From positions 16,803,194-16,867,193 of the forward strand of contig OX328102.1 of the NCBI GenBank assembly GCA_946811185.2: a stretch of DNA of 64,000 nucleotides. The letters are read 5' to 3'. This DNA is from Hippopus hippopus (Eukaryota > Mollusca > Bivalvia > Cardiida > Cardiidae). The translations under genes were made by a program, and so were the position numbers. Of the stretch, positions 46,401-57,534 are shown one piece after another (position 1 is the stretch's first letter; the number at the start of each line of letters is the position of its first letter). The notes below the pieces were generated by a model. That model saw only the letters and a list, made by a program, of their open reading frames with translations. It searched no databases and had not been told where the DNA came from.

Positions 46401-49400
46401 GTGTTAAAAGTCGTCATTGTGTGGTAAAGGGTTAATCAACAAATTAGGCCTACATGATGTCGTTTTCCTCTTCTAGACTCAAAATGTTACATGTTACTGA
46501 TTTTCACGTACAATTTTGATCATTACATCTATAGAAATATTCCCCTTGCATTCAGGGTTTAATATATATATACGTCACATGAGTAGTTCCCCTTGTCTTT
46601 ATTCAATACGTCACATGATGTTGTTTCCCTTTTACGTATATGCTCAAAATGTATGAGGTGTGTTTCCCTTGTCTTCATTGAACACATTATATGGGTTGTT
46701 TCCCTTGTATATTATGCTCAAAATTCCCGTGTATTAGTTTAAATAGCTATACGAATTGTTTATAATGCATCCTGTTAAGTAAGTTATATTTGTTGTTTCT
46801 TCTTTATTCAGCTCATTACATGGATTGTTTTCCTTGTATGGCTCGAAATGTTGCATGCATTGTTTCGAGTTTAGGTTGTTCTCGTTGCATGAATTGTTTC
46901 CAAAGCTCCCTGTCCAATACCTTACATGAGTTGTTACCTTCCTTATTTTCAAACACTTACATGAGTTGTTTCCCTTTTGCAGGTTCATCATGGGATTTTG
47001 CGGTGATCGGTCTTCATGCTAAACCCGATGATGCAGTCGCCGAAATCGACGCTTTAATTGAAGTATACGATGACGTCAGACGAGTATGGCCATCTACTCA
47101 AGTAAGTTTTTTTTGTGTGTTGGAAGTTTATTCTTTGATAAGTAAGCATGGGCTATCTTGATTATTATTCTGACATAGATTTAATCACAGCGACAGTTTT
47201 CGTCTTACATGAAATTTGGCACTTGTTCTATAGGGTTTACCTACTTAGGCAATATCCATTGACCTTTAAAGTACCTTTTACAACTCTAATTTGGCCGGGC
47301 ATATGGGGGCTCAATGCCTCTTCCTTATGTATTATACCAAGCAAGTTATTATGTAATTATGGATAAATTAACCCTTTACCAGACGACAAAATTTTAGCCT
47401 TGTTCAAATTGAAAGCAATTGCAGACAACAATTTCAAAGTTGCTCAAATGGTGCAACTTTCCTTTGATAGGGTAGAAAACATTGTGGGAAAAGGAGAAAA
47501 TGCTGGTTACCAGCATTTTCTCCTTTTCCCACAATGTTTTCAAAAGCCTTGTTTCTTCAGGATCGTTAAAACTCGGGATTGTGTGGTAAAGAGTTAAAAC
47601 TATTTTGTCTAACTTGATCTTTTAATAGAACAGTCATTGGACACGAAGAAAATTAACCAATGCAAAAAGTTGCGAGCATGTCAGCCTGCGCGGACTGCAC
47701 AGGCTGGCAGGGGTCGATACTTTTTGTAGATGCATTAAACCCCCTTTTCACAATTGCTCTTACAGGCTTTGCAGATCAAGATCAGACCGCATGGAATGCA
47801 GTTCTTCATATAGCTATAACCTTTTATAAGTACATCCACATGTTTCATTTATCTTTATAAGTTTTGTATGTGTAGTATTTGTTTATACATACTGTATATA
47901 TTCATTTAATGGTATTTATTGTTCCCTCAATTTTCAGTCTTTTTGTTTATTTATCTATGGATTGATTATTTAATTGAAGGATATTATCATTTTGGGAGAT
48001 CTGAATGCAGCATGCTCATACGCCTCTGAAGACGAGCTCGAGTCTCTGCCAATCTATAACGAGGAGTTTTTCTACTGGCCTATAGGCTTTGACGTGGATA
48101 CGACCACGGGAAACTCCGTCTGTGCATATGATAGGTCGGTATTAAAATTTTTGAGGGTTACCGACGGTCATTTGATTATGGGACAGTTCATTTATATGAT
48201 CCATGCTCTGTAAAACTGGGGTTAAATGCATATGCATAAAGTATCTACCCATGTAAGCCTGGGCAGTCTGCGCATGGACCGAAACTTTTTGCTATTGGTC
48301 AATTTTCTGTGTATCCGTGGACCAGTCTAGCCCGGGTTTTATCCGGTTGTTAGGCAAAATGGGTTTATGGATCCATAATCATGTGATGGCTTGCTGATTG
48401 GTTGTTGGGTGGATGGATGGATGGATGGATGGATGCCCAGGATGGGTGGATGTCCAGGATGGATTGATTGAAATGGAAACCGAGATTTTCTCCAATTACC
48501 GGTACCGTACTATGTTTCTATTCCGTCAAAGGAAAAAAAAAATCATTTTGGACATATCTAATTTGTCATCTGTAAATCATTTCAGTTTTTGTAAATCTAA
48601 CACTTTGTCGTCTAGTAGAGTTTGATGTAAATAGCCTAGATATCATTGCAAGCTCCATCTATCTGCAGGTTTGTGATCGCTGGACCTAATGTTCGGGCGG
48701 CACTAATTCCTGGCAGTGAAGATATCTACCGGTATGAGGTTGAACATGGACTTTCCTATGACGAGGTAATGAAATTGGGTTCGTTACATTGAACTTATGT
48801 ATTAGATTAGCCATGACCTAATTATCTACCAGATAACATATGAGCCACGCTCTGGCAAAAGGGAGCTTAATGCATCTCCATGGTCCATAATACCGAGCAG
48901 TTTATCACATTAATTGTGGATCCATGACATCGATTTTATCTAAAAACTGACTGAATCATAAGGTACACTGATTCTTTGGCATGCAGGAAACTTACAGAAA
49001 GCAAAAAGCATCGGCCCAGGTCAGCCTGCACGGACTGTGCAGGCTGACCTGGTCGATATTTTTTGCAGATGCATTAAGCCCTCTCTTCACAGGGCATGGC
49101 TCATTATTGAGTTCACACATATCAATGAAATATTGTTGAAAGGGCTTTAAAACACCATTAAATACTTCAACAATAAAAGATACGATATCGCAAGTTAAAA
49201 CTAAGAACTATGGAGCTTTTTGAGTGTTTATCTTTTTTTTTTAAGTAAATACCTATTGCTAGATTTATGAAGCATGAAGAGATAATCTAACCAATTTTGG
49301 CAGAAAGAGCCACTTTTGCATCCCTGCAGGGTACAACTTTTGAAAACATCATGGGAAAAGGGCGATTGCGTGTTAGATATATGCAGTGACCTTAGAAATT

Positions 49401-49622
49401 GATGCAGCGATGTTATTAATTCAAGCAGATATTGAGAGAGCTCTCTTAAACATGTGACGCCAATGTCATACCGTTACAGTCATTCAGTTACATGTTCGTT
49501 CGTTCGCTCCTTCCTTCCTTCCTTCCTTCCTTCATTCATTCAATCATTCAGTCATTCACGTTCGTTTATTTCAGATGCTCGACGTCAGCGACCACTATCC
49601 AATAGAAATTGTGATCTATTAA
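40459..49622 (+). CDS. DNASE1: Secreted DNase I-like endonuclease, complete eight-exon gene
   Basis: Exons: 40,459-40,668; 42,555-42,643; 43,421-43,495; 45,117-45,214; 46,983-47,101; 47,980-48,134; 48,669-48,765; 49,575-49,622. All introns are GT-AG and phases join, giving 296 residues. A signal peptide ([12 protein letters not shown]) at 6-25 marks a secreted or vesicular enzyme. DNase I hallmarks: E82 in LIQEIRD, H169 in [15 protein letters not shown]204 and N206 in [11 protein letters not shown]287-H288 in SDHYPIEI, and C209/C245 as the essential disulphide pair. It cuts DNA with Ca/Mg. The start has a good context (CCAACCATGG). AG before GTGCCAACC at 40,449 suggests a 5' non-coding exon upstream. 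The ATTAAA overlapping the stop is the only nearby polyadenylation-like signal I see. No lesion is present. Confidence 0.93.
41280..42555. repeat. Minisatellite filling DNase intron 1
   Basis: A loosely repeated unit of about 80 bp (TTGACAGTGTGAACAGTTTC...ATTTTCATTATTTAC) runs along the intron. Inside it, from about 42,100 to 42,225, a 25-bp unit ACTGACAGTGCGAACAGTTTC is repeated about five times. It ends at the splice acceptor of exon 2. A MITE-1 copy (about 41,690-41,872) is embedded. Confidence 0.8.
43999..44267. repeat. MITE-3, complete copy
   Basis: The ends are inverted: AATTGAGCCATGCTCTAGCA at left and ACCATGGCTCAATT at right, with AGGAGGCTTAATGCATCT mirrored by AGATGCATTAAGCCCCCTT. 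A second palindrome CAGCCTGCGCGGACCGCGCA sits inside the right half. A diverged second copy lies directly before it (43,741-43,994). Confidence 0.85.
44850..44975. repeat. Hairpin repeat around TGGCTAAACCATTTGGTTTA
   Basis: AAATTTGAAAGTAA ... TGATTGGCTAAACCA is mirrored by TGGTTTAGCCAATCAGAAGT ... TTACTTTCAAATTT. A second, diverged copy is at about 55,945-56,045. Confidence 0.85.
45575..45700. repeat. Foldback with about 48-bp arms
   Basis: GGAATGAAGAGAATTTTATT...CATGGAGGTATGAAAAAAAA pairs with its mirror ending ...AAAATTCTTTTCATTCC at 45,697. It lies in the DNase intron between exons 4 and 5. Confidence 0.85.
45748..45984. repeat. MITE-1 copy (reverse orientation)
   Basis: TTAATCCTTTACCACACAAT at left, GTCGTCTGGTAAAAATAATTAA at right. 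A truncated further copy abuts it (to about 46,131), sharing the TTAA. Confidence 0.8.
46208..46435. repeat. MITE-1, near-consensus copy
   Basis: TTAATCCTTTACCACACGAC to GTGTGGTAAAGGGTTAA. The palindrome GAAAACATTGTGGGAAAAGG ... TTTTCCCACAATGTTTTC is perfect over both arms. Confidence 0.9.
47368..47597. repeat. MITE-1, near-consensus copy
   Basis: TTAACCCTTTACCAGACGAC at left, TGTGGTAAAGAGTTAA at right, perfect central palindrome. In the intron between DNase exons 5 and 6. Confidence 0.9.
48841..49105. repeat. MITE-3 copy
   Basis: TGAGCCACGCTCTGGCAAAA at left and ACAGGGCATGGCTCA at right, with inner palindrome CAGCCTGCACGGACTGTGCA. In the last DNase intron. Confidence 0.8.
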
Positions 49623-49749
49623 AGGTTGAAGATTGAAGATGGTCACTAAATCCAGTCGGAGTTGATCAATTTGAAAGGCACAATCCCTTTTATGCAATAT
49701 TTTGCATGCACAGTATTTATCAAATTTTTACCATGGTTCTAATGACATA

Positions 49750-49993
49750 ATTGGCCTGCAACACGCGAAAAGGGGTATTCAGACATTTGCGCAACGTGTC
49801 GTCTTGGATCAGCCTGCGCAGTCCGTGACTACATTACATTTCGTCCGACAATAGACTTTGCGCTAAACAGAAAATTACATAAAAACGAAAATTGTCTGGT
49901 TCGAATTAGTCTGCGCGGACTGCACAGGCTGATGCGGGACGGCACTTTACGCAAATCTCCGAATGCCCCTTTCCGCGTGTTGCAGGCCAATTA
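49750..49993. repeat. MITE with ends ATTGGCCTGCAACACGCG
   Basis: ATTGGCCTGCAACACGCGAA at left is mirrored by CGCGTGTTGCAGGCCAATT at right; AAAAGGGGTATTCAGACATT mirrors CCGAATGCCCCTTT. The middle shows CAGCCTGCGCAGTCCGTG and GTCTGCGCGGACTGCACAGG, motifs shared with MITE-3. Confidence 0.85.
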
Positions 49994-50131
49994 TTGTGTA
50001 CTCTGTATTTGGCTCTTGCTATTTTCCATAAGACCCGTAGCTGGTATTATGGCACTTTAGTACAGTACTTTCTCCATATTGGACTTTTTTTTTTTCGAAA
50101 CTACAGTTATCAGTATGAACGATATAAATTT

Positions 50132-50612
50132 GAGCCATGCTCCGACAAAGAGGGGCTTAACTCTTTACCAAACGACAAAATTTTAGACTGGTCCAAATTG
50201 AAAGCAGTTGCAGACGACAAAATAAACATAACTGAAAAATTAAAATTTGTTTCCAGCTGGGTAGAAAACATTGTGGGAAAAGGAGAAAATGCTGGTTACC
50301 AGCATTTTCTCCTTTTCCCACAATGTTTTCAAAAGGATTTTATCTCAGGGTCGTAAAAACCAGGGGTTGTTTGGTAAAGGGTTAAAGCATCTCCGTGATC
50401 CATGGTACCAAGCAAGCCATTACATACTTCTGGGTCCATAACAGCCACTGTTTTTTAACAACCGACTTAATCATAAGGTAGACTGGCCCTTGGACATACA
50501 GAAAATTTACCCATAGCGAAAAGTTTTGGCCCAAGTCAGGCTGACCTGGATCGAAACTTTTCGCACATGCATTAAGCCCCCTATTCACAGATCATGGCTT
50601 ATTTATAATGAA
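50132..50612. repeat. MITE-3 copy split by a MITE-1
   Basis: The left fragment TGAGCCATGCTCCGACAAAG runs to 50,160; the remainder (AGCATCTCCGTGATCC...) resumes after 50,385 and ends AGATCATGGCTTATTTA. The two halves join at one TTAA. Confidence 0.85.
50157..50385. mobile_element. MITE-1 insertion with TTAA target duplication
   Basis: TTAA at 50,157-50,160 and 50,382-50,385 flank a 221-bp element (CTCTTTACCAAACGACAAAA ... TTTGGTAAAGGG). The host MITE-3 has a single TTAA at this place (GGCTTAATGCATCT in other copies). This shows TTAA-specific insertion with 4-bp duplication, as in piggyBac, whose ends also start CCCTTT-like. Confidence 0.9.
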
Positions 50613-51913
50613 CGGTGCATGGCATATATGTTTTTGTATTATAGGGCGGAGGTCTTATATCATGAATACAGAATATTGAATTGATTTGAATTTAAATTAA
50701 GAGTTGAATACTACTTTTAAAAGTTAAAATTATTCGAAAGGATAGTCAGCAACTGAAACAAGCAACTGATCTCTTTTCCCACAATCTTTTCGATATAATT
50801 AAGTCACGGCATTTTCCTAAAAGCTACGTATTCCACATTTGTGCTTCTTGTAACAGTTTTGGATTCGTCTAGAAACAGCCTGTACAGTAATAGTTTCGAA
50901 AAACGTGATGTTTTGTTAGGAATTTTATGATGTATAACGGATAGAAGCTGTTGTTCATATCCCAAGTCATTGAAAAAAGCAGCATGCAGTAATTGGCTTT
51001 ATTGCAGATAGCGGCAATGACTTGTCACCGAGTGATTGTTTTATATCAAAAAAGGCGTGCAAAGTTTGATCCTTTGCCGAGGGCTTTAGATTTTTCTGTC
51101 AGCCATTACCGGAAGTCATGTGATACCTCTACTAGAAACTTGTTATGACCCTGAAGAAGAAGGCTGTTGAAAACATTTTGGGGAAATGAGAAATTGCTCT
51201 TCCCCGAAATGTTTTCTACTGCGCTTTCACAGAAAATGTTCATCATTTTACACTTTACCGTGAAACCCCGTGTTTTAACAATCCTACTGAAGAAGCATTT
51301 TGAGACTGTGACATTTTGTCAAAAGGAGAAAATGCTATAGCTATCATTTTCTCCTTTTTCCCCCAAGTTGTTTTCAACTCTTTTCCGGAAAAATTAACAT
51401 ATTTTTAGATACATTTCATTCTCTGCCTGCAAATGCTATCAATATGGATGATTCCATTATGATTTCATAAAGTAAAGAGTGGAAAGGAAGATAAACAGAT
51501 ACTTTTTTGTCAAAGTGAAAATTTCCTGTTTACCAAGGTTTTTATTTAGCTTTAGAATAGTAGAAACTACCGTAAAATCGCTAAAAGGTCTTATTAAAAT
51601 GAGCAACCCTGTGTGAAAAAGGTGCTTAATGCATCTGCAAAAAAAATCGACCTAGGTCAGCCTACGCAGTCAGCGCAGGCTGACCATGGTCGAAACATTT
51701 TGCTTTTGGTCAATTTTCTGCATATCCAGGGACCATTCTAACTCAGGATTCAGTCCTTTGTTAGAGAAAATTGACATAATGGATCCTAAAATATGTGATG
51801 ACTTGCATGGTATAATGCATCTCTGAGATGTACCAGTATTAAGTCATTATTTGTCAGAGCATGGCCCAAACATGCTTGTCGCTACAGTCATATTGTCTGT
51901 AAACTAAATTTAA

Positions 51914-52030
51914 GGTCTACTGGCCCTAACTCTCATATTCAAAGACGGCAGCTGCCGAGATTGGCCGAATAGCCTTTACGAAAACGTCGATGTTACTCGA
52001 TATTTACCGATGAGTTCGGGGTCGTAGACC
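51914..52030. mobile_element. MITE-2, single complete 117-bp copy
   Basis: GGTCTACTGGCCCTAACTC at left is mirrored by GAGTTCGGGGTCGTAGACC at right. TTAA lies directly outside both ends (51,910-51,913 and 52,031-52,034). Confidence 0.88.
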
Positions 52031-52504
52031 TTAAGTGCGTAGTGTACAACTCTGAAAGCATAGAACTTTTTGATAGTATATTTTGACCGTTTGACTTATT
52101 ACACAAAAGAAAACAGACACACAGGATACTGTAATTAAAAGCTTTGACCCCCCCCCCCTTTCAGAAACCTAAACATTTCCTTCCCCCTTGAACCTGTGCT
52201 AGAAAGCATCCGTATTTGATACTTTAGTGGACTGCGTAGATCAAGATCAGACCGCGCGTTTCGCACAGTCTGATCTTGATCTACGCCGTCCGCAAAAATT
52301 TATTCAAGTTGCTTAAGGCAGTGAAAGGCTTTAAACTAACCATTTAAAGGTCGTCGATTGCTATAATACGCGGTTTAACACCACAAATTTTATATGCGAA
52401 CAGCGAATCATATTCTGCTTTGGAATTTCCTTTGATTTGGGTGAATGTGTCCCTTGGGCGAAATTAACATTCTCAATGTTAATATTAGTACATTTAACAT
52501 GCCC

Positions 52505-52734
52505 TTAACCCTTTACCAAACAGTCCCTGGTTTTCACGATCCTGATGAAGAAGCCTTTTGAAAACATTGTGAGAAAAGGAGACAATGCTGGTAACCAGCA
52601 TTTTCTCCTTTTTCCCACAATGTTTTCTACCCTTCCCAAAACAAACTTCAACTTTTGAGTCATATTAATATTGTTGTCTGCAAATGCTTTCAGTTTGGAC
52701 TAGTGTAAAATTTTGTCGTTTGGTAAAGAGTTAA
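52505..52734. repeat. MITE-1 copy (reverse orientation)
   Basis: TTAACCCTTTACCAAACAGT to TTTGGTAAAGAGTTAA, full palindrome. Confidence 0.85.
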
Positions 52735-52967
52735 ATCTGATTATACGTTCCACAGTTCTTGCCTCTCGCTTAGGAACATGGCGATTAGTACAGAAATACC
52801 AGGATTTTACCCCCTACCTAACTATCCTGAGTTTTAATGACCCAGAGGAGGAATGCTGTTTAAAACGTTGTGGTAAAAGGGGAAATGCTAGTAGTCAGCG
52901 TTTTCTTGTGTTTTTCCTACAATGTCTTCTATCATTTCAATGATGCGTCCCACCATTTTAGCAACGT

Positions 52968-53194
52968 TCAACTCTTTACCAAACGACAAGATTTTAGACT
53001 GGTTCAAAATGAAAGTACTTGCAGACGACAAAATGAACGTAACTCAAAAACTGAAATAGTTTCAAGAAGGGTAGAAAACATTGTGGGAAAAGGAGAAAAT
53101 GCTGGTAACCAGCATTTTCTCCTTTTCCCACAATGTTTTCAAAAGGATTCTAAGTCAGGATCGTAAAAACCAGGGATTGTTTGGTAAGGGTTAA
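52968..53194. repeat. MITE-1 copy
   Basis: CAACTCTTTACCAAACGACA to TTTGGTAAGGGTTAA. Right edge TTAA; a degraded reverse copy follows to about 53,475. Confidence 0.82.
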
Positions 53195-53619
53195 TTTGTT
53201 GTCTGTGAATGCTTGGAAACTGGAAGAATCTAAAATTCTGTCGCCTGGTAAAGGCTTAAGTCTACCGCACAATCCCGTGTTTCACCGATCCCATGGAAGA
53301 GGGATTTTAAAAGCATTGTGGGAAAAGGATAAGATACTGGTTACCAGCATTTTGTCCTTTGCTAATAACGTTTTTTACCCTTCTAAAGACAATTTTCATA
53401 ACTTCAGCCTCATTTAATTTGTCATCTGGAAATGCTTCCAATGTTGACCAGGCTAAAATATTTTCATCTGATAAAAGACTTACTTATTTCACTACTAAAT
53501 AAATACACTTAAAGACTTTTTTCCCCGTGTCTGAAGGCTCTATTCCACTGTGAATGGGATTCATGTTTGGGTTCAGCTTATGTGCCCCTTATTAACCCGG
53601 CCTTTGTCTAAACTGGCTA

Positions 53620-54650
53620 TATATACTCCTTAAAAAAACAAAGGACCTATAAAATAGAAGGGCTATGATTCTATCAATTCTATTACTAAAAACTAAAATA
53701 ATACATATTAACTGATATCAATTCGCGCTCACTCCTCAAAGAATGCATGTTCCGGTTCCCCCTTAGTCTATGGTTGATTAATTCTGGCACTGATCTGTCT
53801 CTGGAGTATGTCCCATACGTGCATTATCGGATTAATGTCTTGGGATCGTGCAGGCCAGTCCATGCGTTCTATACCCTCGCGTTCTAAGTACTACGTGACC
53901 ACATTGGCCCAGTGCAGCCGAGCGTTATCGTCCATTAGCACAAATTCCGGATCAACAGCACCAGCATAAGGTGGTAGAAATTCGTGTAAGATGTCATTCA
54001 CATAACGTAAACCCGTCAAAACACCGTTTTGTATGATGTTCAAGTCTGTAGACACGTCGTAACGGACTCCATCCCATTCCAGCACTGACAGACCACCGAA
54101 CCTATTGTGTTTCTGAACACAACAGTCTCGGAATCTCTCGTTTTTCTTTCGCCACATACATCTGCTAGACTGCTACCACCACTAAAGTCAACACAGAACC
54201 TTGATTCATCTGTGAGGAGAACAGAGCGGAGTGTGGCTAACGGAATGTTTCGGCGCTCCAGTGAAAATAGCAGTGATGTTGCATGTGTCCGGCCAATAGC
54301 ATTCTAATGTTGCGTTCAATGTCACCAGCCGGTAAATATCTCCTGATGGACATTTTGGTCGTAGACTCTCTTTAAAACTACCCAAACCTTTCACAAAAAA
54401 TTGTCCTGAACGAGTAACACTATAAAACTGTCAGTTACAATGGGTTTTTTGAAACACAGCAAATCGCCGGGTGATCCATGCAAAAGCAAAATACACGATT
54501 TTCCCATGCAGTTACGCACAATTGATTCTTTTCTTTATTTCTCCAATAGCTGAAAGTAAGTAGTAACTCAATGGATAAATGCCAACATCTGAATAAGTAA
54601 ACAATATGGATTTAAAGTTGTGGTCCTTAAATATTTTTGAGGAGTTTATA
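53620..54650 (-). pseudogene. Dead Tc1/mariner-type element
   Basis: Inverted ends of about 28 bp: TATACTCCTTAAAAAAACAA...AGGACC at left and GGTCCTTAAATATTTTTGAG at right. The minus strand codes transposase fragments: CMWRKKNERFRD, FGGLSVLEWDGVRYD, then VLMDDNARLHWANVV (second catalytic Asp), a stop, and DWPARSQDINPIMHVWDILQ. Tc1 relatives have NPIEHVW here; the third acidic residue is Met. The N-terminal part (about 54,200-54,480) is frameshifted. Inactive. Confidence 0.85.
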
Positions 54651-55307
54651 ATTATGTCGGTGATTTCGGCGTGTGTTCAGAGTTAATTTGAAAAATTCAT
54701 TTCAGTCTTCTAAAAATCAAGAGTTCAGTGTTACTTTAAATTGATATGGTGGTATTTAAAAATGTGCTAAGTTAAAACATTAATCAGTACGGAAAGACAA
54801 AAAGTGCTCACATCACAAGTTAAAAGTTGCTCGGCTGGATACTGTATGGCTCTGTCACATGAGCTCAAAGGATGTACATGTAGTTAGGACAATGAAAAAC
54901 CAAGTTCATTTTACACGTAAGTCTCGTTGTATTTTTTTCATAGCATAATACTTGTATGAAGTTATAGAATTTGTTGTATTTATGACTATACAACAGTATA
55001 GAGTATCTTTGGTACTTTGATTATGCTTGATTAAGACTCGTCACTCTCAGTTCTTTGATTTTGTTAGAATCGCAATCTCTCGGTCTCTTGAAAAAAAGTC
55101 GATCGAAACGCAATAAATACGTTGCAGTTCACTGTATTTTGACTCTCCTTAGACAATCGAACCTGAAACACAACATAATTCAACCGCAATATTGTGTCAA
55201 CTGTATATGCTTAAAGAGTTCAATACAACAACACAGGACATTAGTTAAGTAGAGCTTATTGCAGTGATGCCCCTGGCGTTGGAAATAGAAGTGTAGGGGT
55301 AGAGCAT

Positions 55308-55800
55308 AGGCACTTGGTTTCCATGACTTTAAGTTTCAAAACTTACATTTATTTTTGTATACTATAATTACTTTAAGGTTTCTCAGCGGCCATCTTTTCA
55401 AGCAACGGAAGTTCGTTCAATCTACAACGGTTCCCGAATTATCGCAATGCGAAGATGGCCAATACCGGTACCACGGTAATGTAAACAAACCGTTCACCAC
55501 AATAACTTAATAGGTTAGATATTGTAAAGTAAATACTTAAAAATTAATATGAATAACAAAGAGCTATTAGCAAGTGAGTTTATTGAAAACAAATTTCAAA
55601 TATTATTTACGTTTACAGGTCCAACATCATCGTAGTACCCGTATTGGATATGGTCCCTGTACGACTATTCGGGAACCGGTGTAAATTGAACGAACTTCCG
55701 TTGCTCGCAAAAGATGGCCGTTGAGAAACCTTTTAGTATTTTATAGTATACAGAAATAAATGTAAGTTGTGAAACTGAAAGTCACAGAAACCAAGTGCCT
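55308..55800. mobile_element. Foldback element with about 130-bp arms
   Basis: AGGCACTTGGTTTCCATGAC at the left is mirrored by AGTCACAGAAACCAAGTGCCT at the right; GCGGCCATCTTTTCAAGCAA mirrors TTGCTCGCAAAAGATGGCCG; AAGTTCGTTCAATCTACAAC mirrors the segment near 55,680. About 210 bp of spacer carries no gene. Confidence 0.85.
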
Positions 55801-56662
55801 GTGGAGTAGAGTAGTGTCTCTCACTTCAGTAGTTATCAGGTCGATTACCGTGAGGAGCAAGGTCTACCTTTTTAGCTACCTACTTTTATAGGGCAAGTAC
55901 ACTAACCATTCACCAACTATTCCTTTGAACTTTCTTTGACTTATCTCAAGAGTTTCCTAGATTAGAAAGTAACACAACTTCAGATTACCTAAACCAAATG
56001 GTTTAGCCAATCAGAAGTTGTAATACTTTCAAAATCTAGAATATGACTAAGAATGAAACTAAGGATGGTTGCTGAATACAGGTTTCTGAATACAGTCATG
56101 GAGCCCGCCGAACAATATTGTAGATCGATGTAAAATAAACGGTAACGGTCAAGGATAATGCAGCTGTATGCTCATGACCATGTCTAAAATCTCGTGATAA
56201 GCGGGGTCCACCTTTGGAATTACTCACATCACAGCGCGAATACTTGTTAAGAATTCCATGAAGAAGTCGTCCAGGGCGATTGATTAAAGCTGTGAGAAGT
56301 ATTTTTTTCATAATTGATCACGATCAATGCGTTTAAGGTAACACCAAGTTTGGTGAACGTCACCATTTTGTCAAAAGCTTTCGGTTTATTCCCACCTGAG
56401 TCCTGTTATCAGAAAGACTCGCCAGAGCATAAACAATAACAACCTCGAAATTTCAGGACTTTAATTTAGACTGTAACGCACATGTAGTAAAAAGAACTCT
56501 CAATCAATTGAAAAAAGGATAAAACGAATCAGGTTGAAGAAAAGCTGTGGAGCAGCAGTTCAGATTTGTTCATTCTAACTAAGAGAACGGCTGCCAAAAT
56601 TATTGTATCTGAACTGGTAGTTTTGTAAAACGAATCGAGACTGGCAAATATGTGAGTAGTAA

Positions 56663-56718
56663 AGGAGGGGAGCATGGGATCTACCCAGGCCGGGGGTAGA
56701 TCCCATGCTCCCCTCCCT
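56663..56718. repeat. 24-bp-arm hairpin, GC-rich
   Basis: AGGAGGGGAGCATGGGATCT..CCC pairs with GGGTAGATCCCATGCTCCCC..T around a 7-base loop, one bulge. It begins a block (to about 56,970) in which CCCAGGCTC..CCCTGAG units recur. Confidence 0.85.
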
Positions 56719-57013
56719 GAGCGCCCTATATCACCGTCCCTGACAAAAAATGTGTCCCTATATGCTGTCCCCGAAAGATTTTTTAAAAAAAATATCCCAT
56801 ACTCTCTACCCTGAGAGGGATTTAGCATTCAAAATGGCGGCCGTGTGGATGGCACTCTGGGGACAAAAATGCCCCAGGCTCCCGTCCCTGAGCGGAATTT
56901 TTTGCAAAAAAGCGAAAAGGGGGGGAGTTTTTCCCAGGCTCTCTACCCTGAGAGGGAATTAGCATTCAAAGTGCAGATCTTATGACTGGTAGGTTGGGTA
57001 AAAAATGGTCAGA

Positions 57014-57480
57014 TCACTGAGTTGGACTTAGTTTTTTCACCCTATGGATGATTTTTTTCTTTCTAATTGCCTGACCATTGAGTTGGACTTAGACTTTTTC
57101 TTATCTATGATTGATTTCTTCTCTCTAAATGTCTGAGCACTGAGTTGCACTTAGACTTTTTTTACCCTATGTATGATTTCTAAATGTCTAACCATTGAGT
57201 TGGACTTAGTCTTTTTTCAACTATGAATTCTCTTTTTAATTGCCTAAGCATTGAGTTGGACTTAGACTTTTTTCCCCTATGAATGATTTTTCTCTTTCTA
57301 AAAGGAATTTGTCCCTATATCACTGAGTTGGACTTAGACTTTTTTCTGCATCTCTATGAATGATTTCTAAATGTTTGAGCACTGGGTTGGACTTAGTCTT
57401 TCTGATTTTTCTGCATCTATGAATGATTTTCTCTCTTTTAAAAAGGTTGACCATTGAGTTGGACTTAGTCTTTTTTCTAC
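57014..57480. repeat. Minisatellite of about 60-bp units
   Basis: GAGTTGGACTTAG recurs about eight times (57,020 to about 57,455) with CTATGAATGATTT between. It marks the left flank of the second virus-like element; its boundary to host DNA is not visible. Confidence 0.85.
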
Positions 57481-57534
57481 ACCTATGTATGATTCTTACT
57501 CTTTGCAGTATAACTCTCTGGAGTGTATCTCTTC

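Larger units (their letters stand above)
49623..57000. other. Gene-free transposon field between DNase and the second element
   Basis: Holds at least five MITE-1 copies, MITE-2 and MITE-3 copies, the 49,750 MITE, a dead Tc1-like element, a 0.5 kb foldback and a G-rich hairpin region (56,660-56,960). No host exon was recognised. Confidence 0.6.

Noticed and set aside
47400..53166. Short ORFs ending in [21 protein letters not shown] and similar, found many times
   Set aside because: They are the MITE-1 palindrome read in one frame; the same peptide appears wherever a copy occurs.
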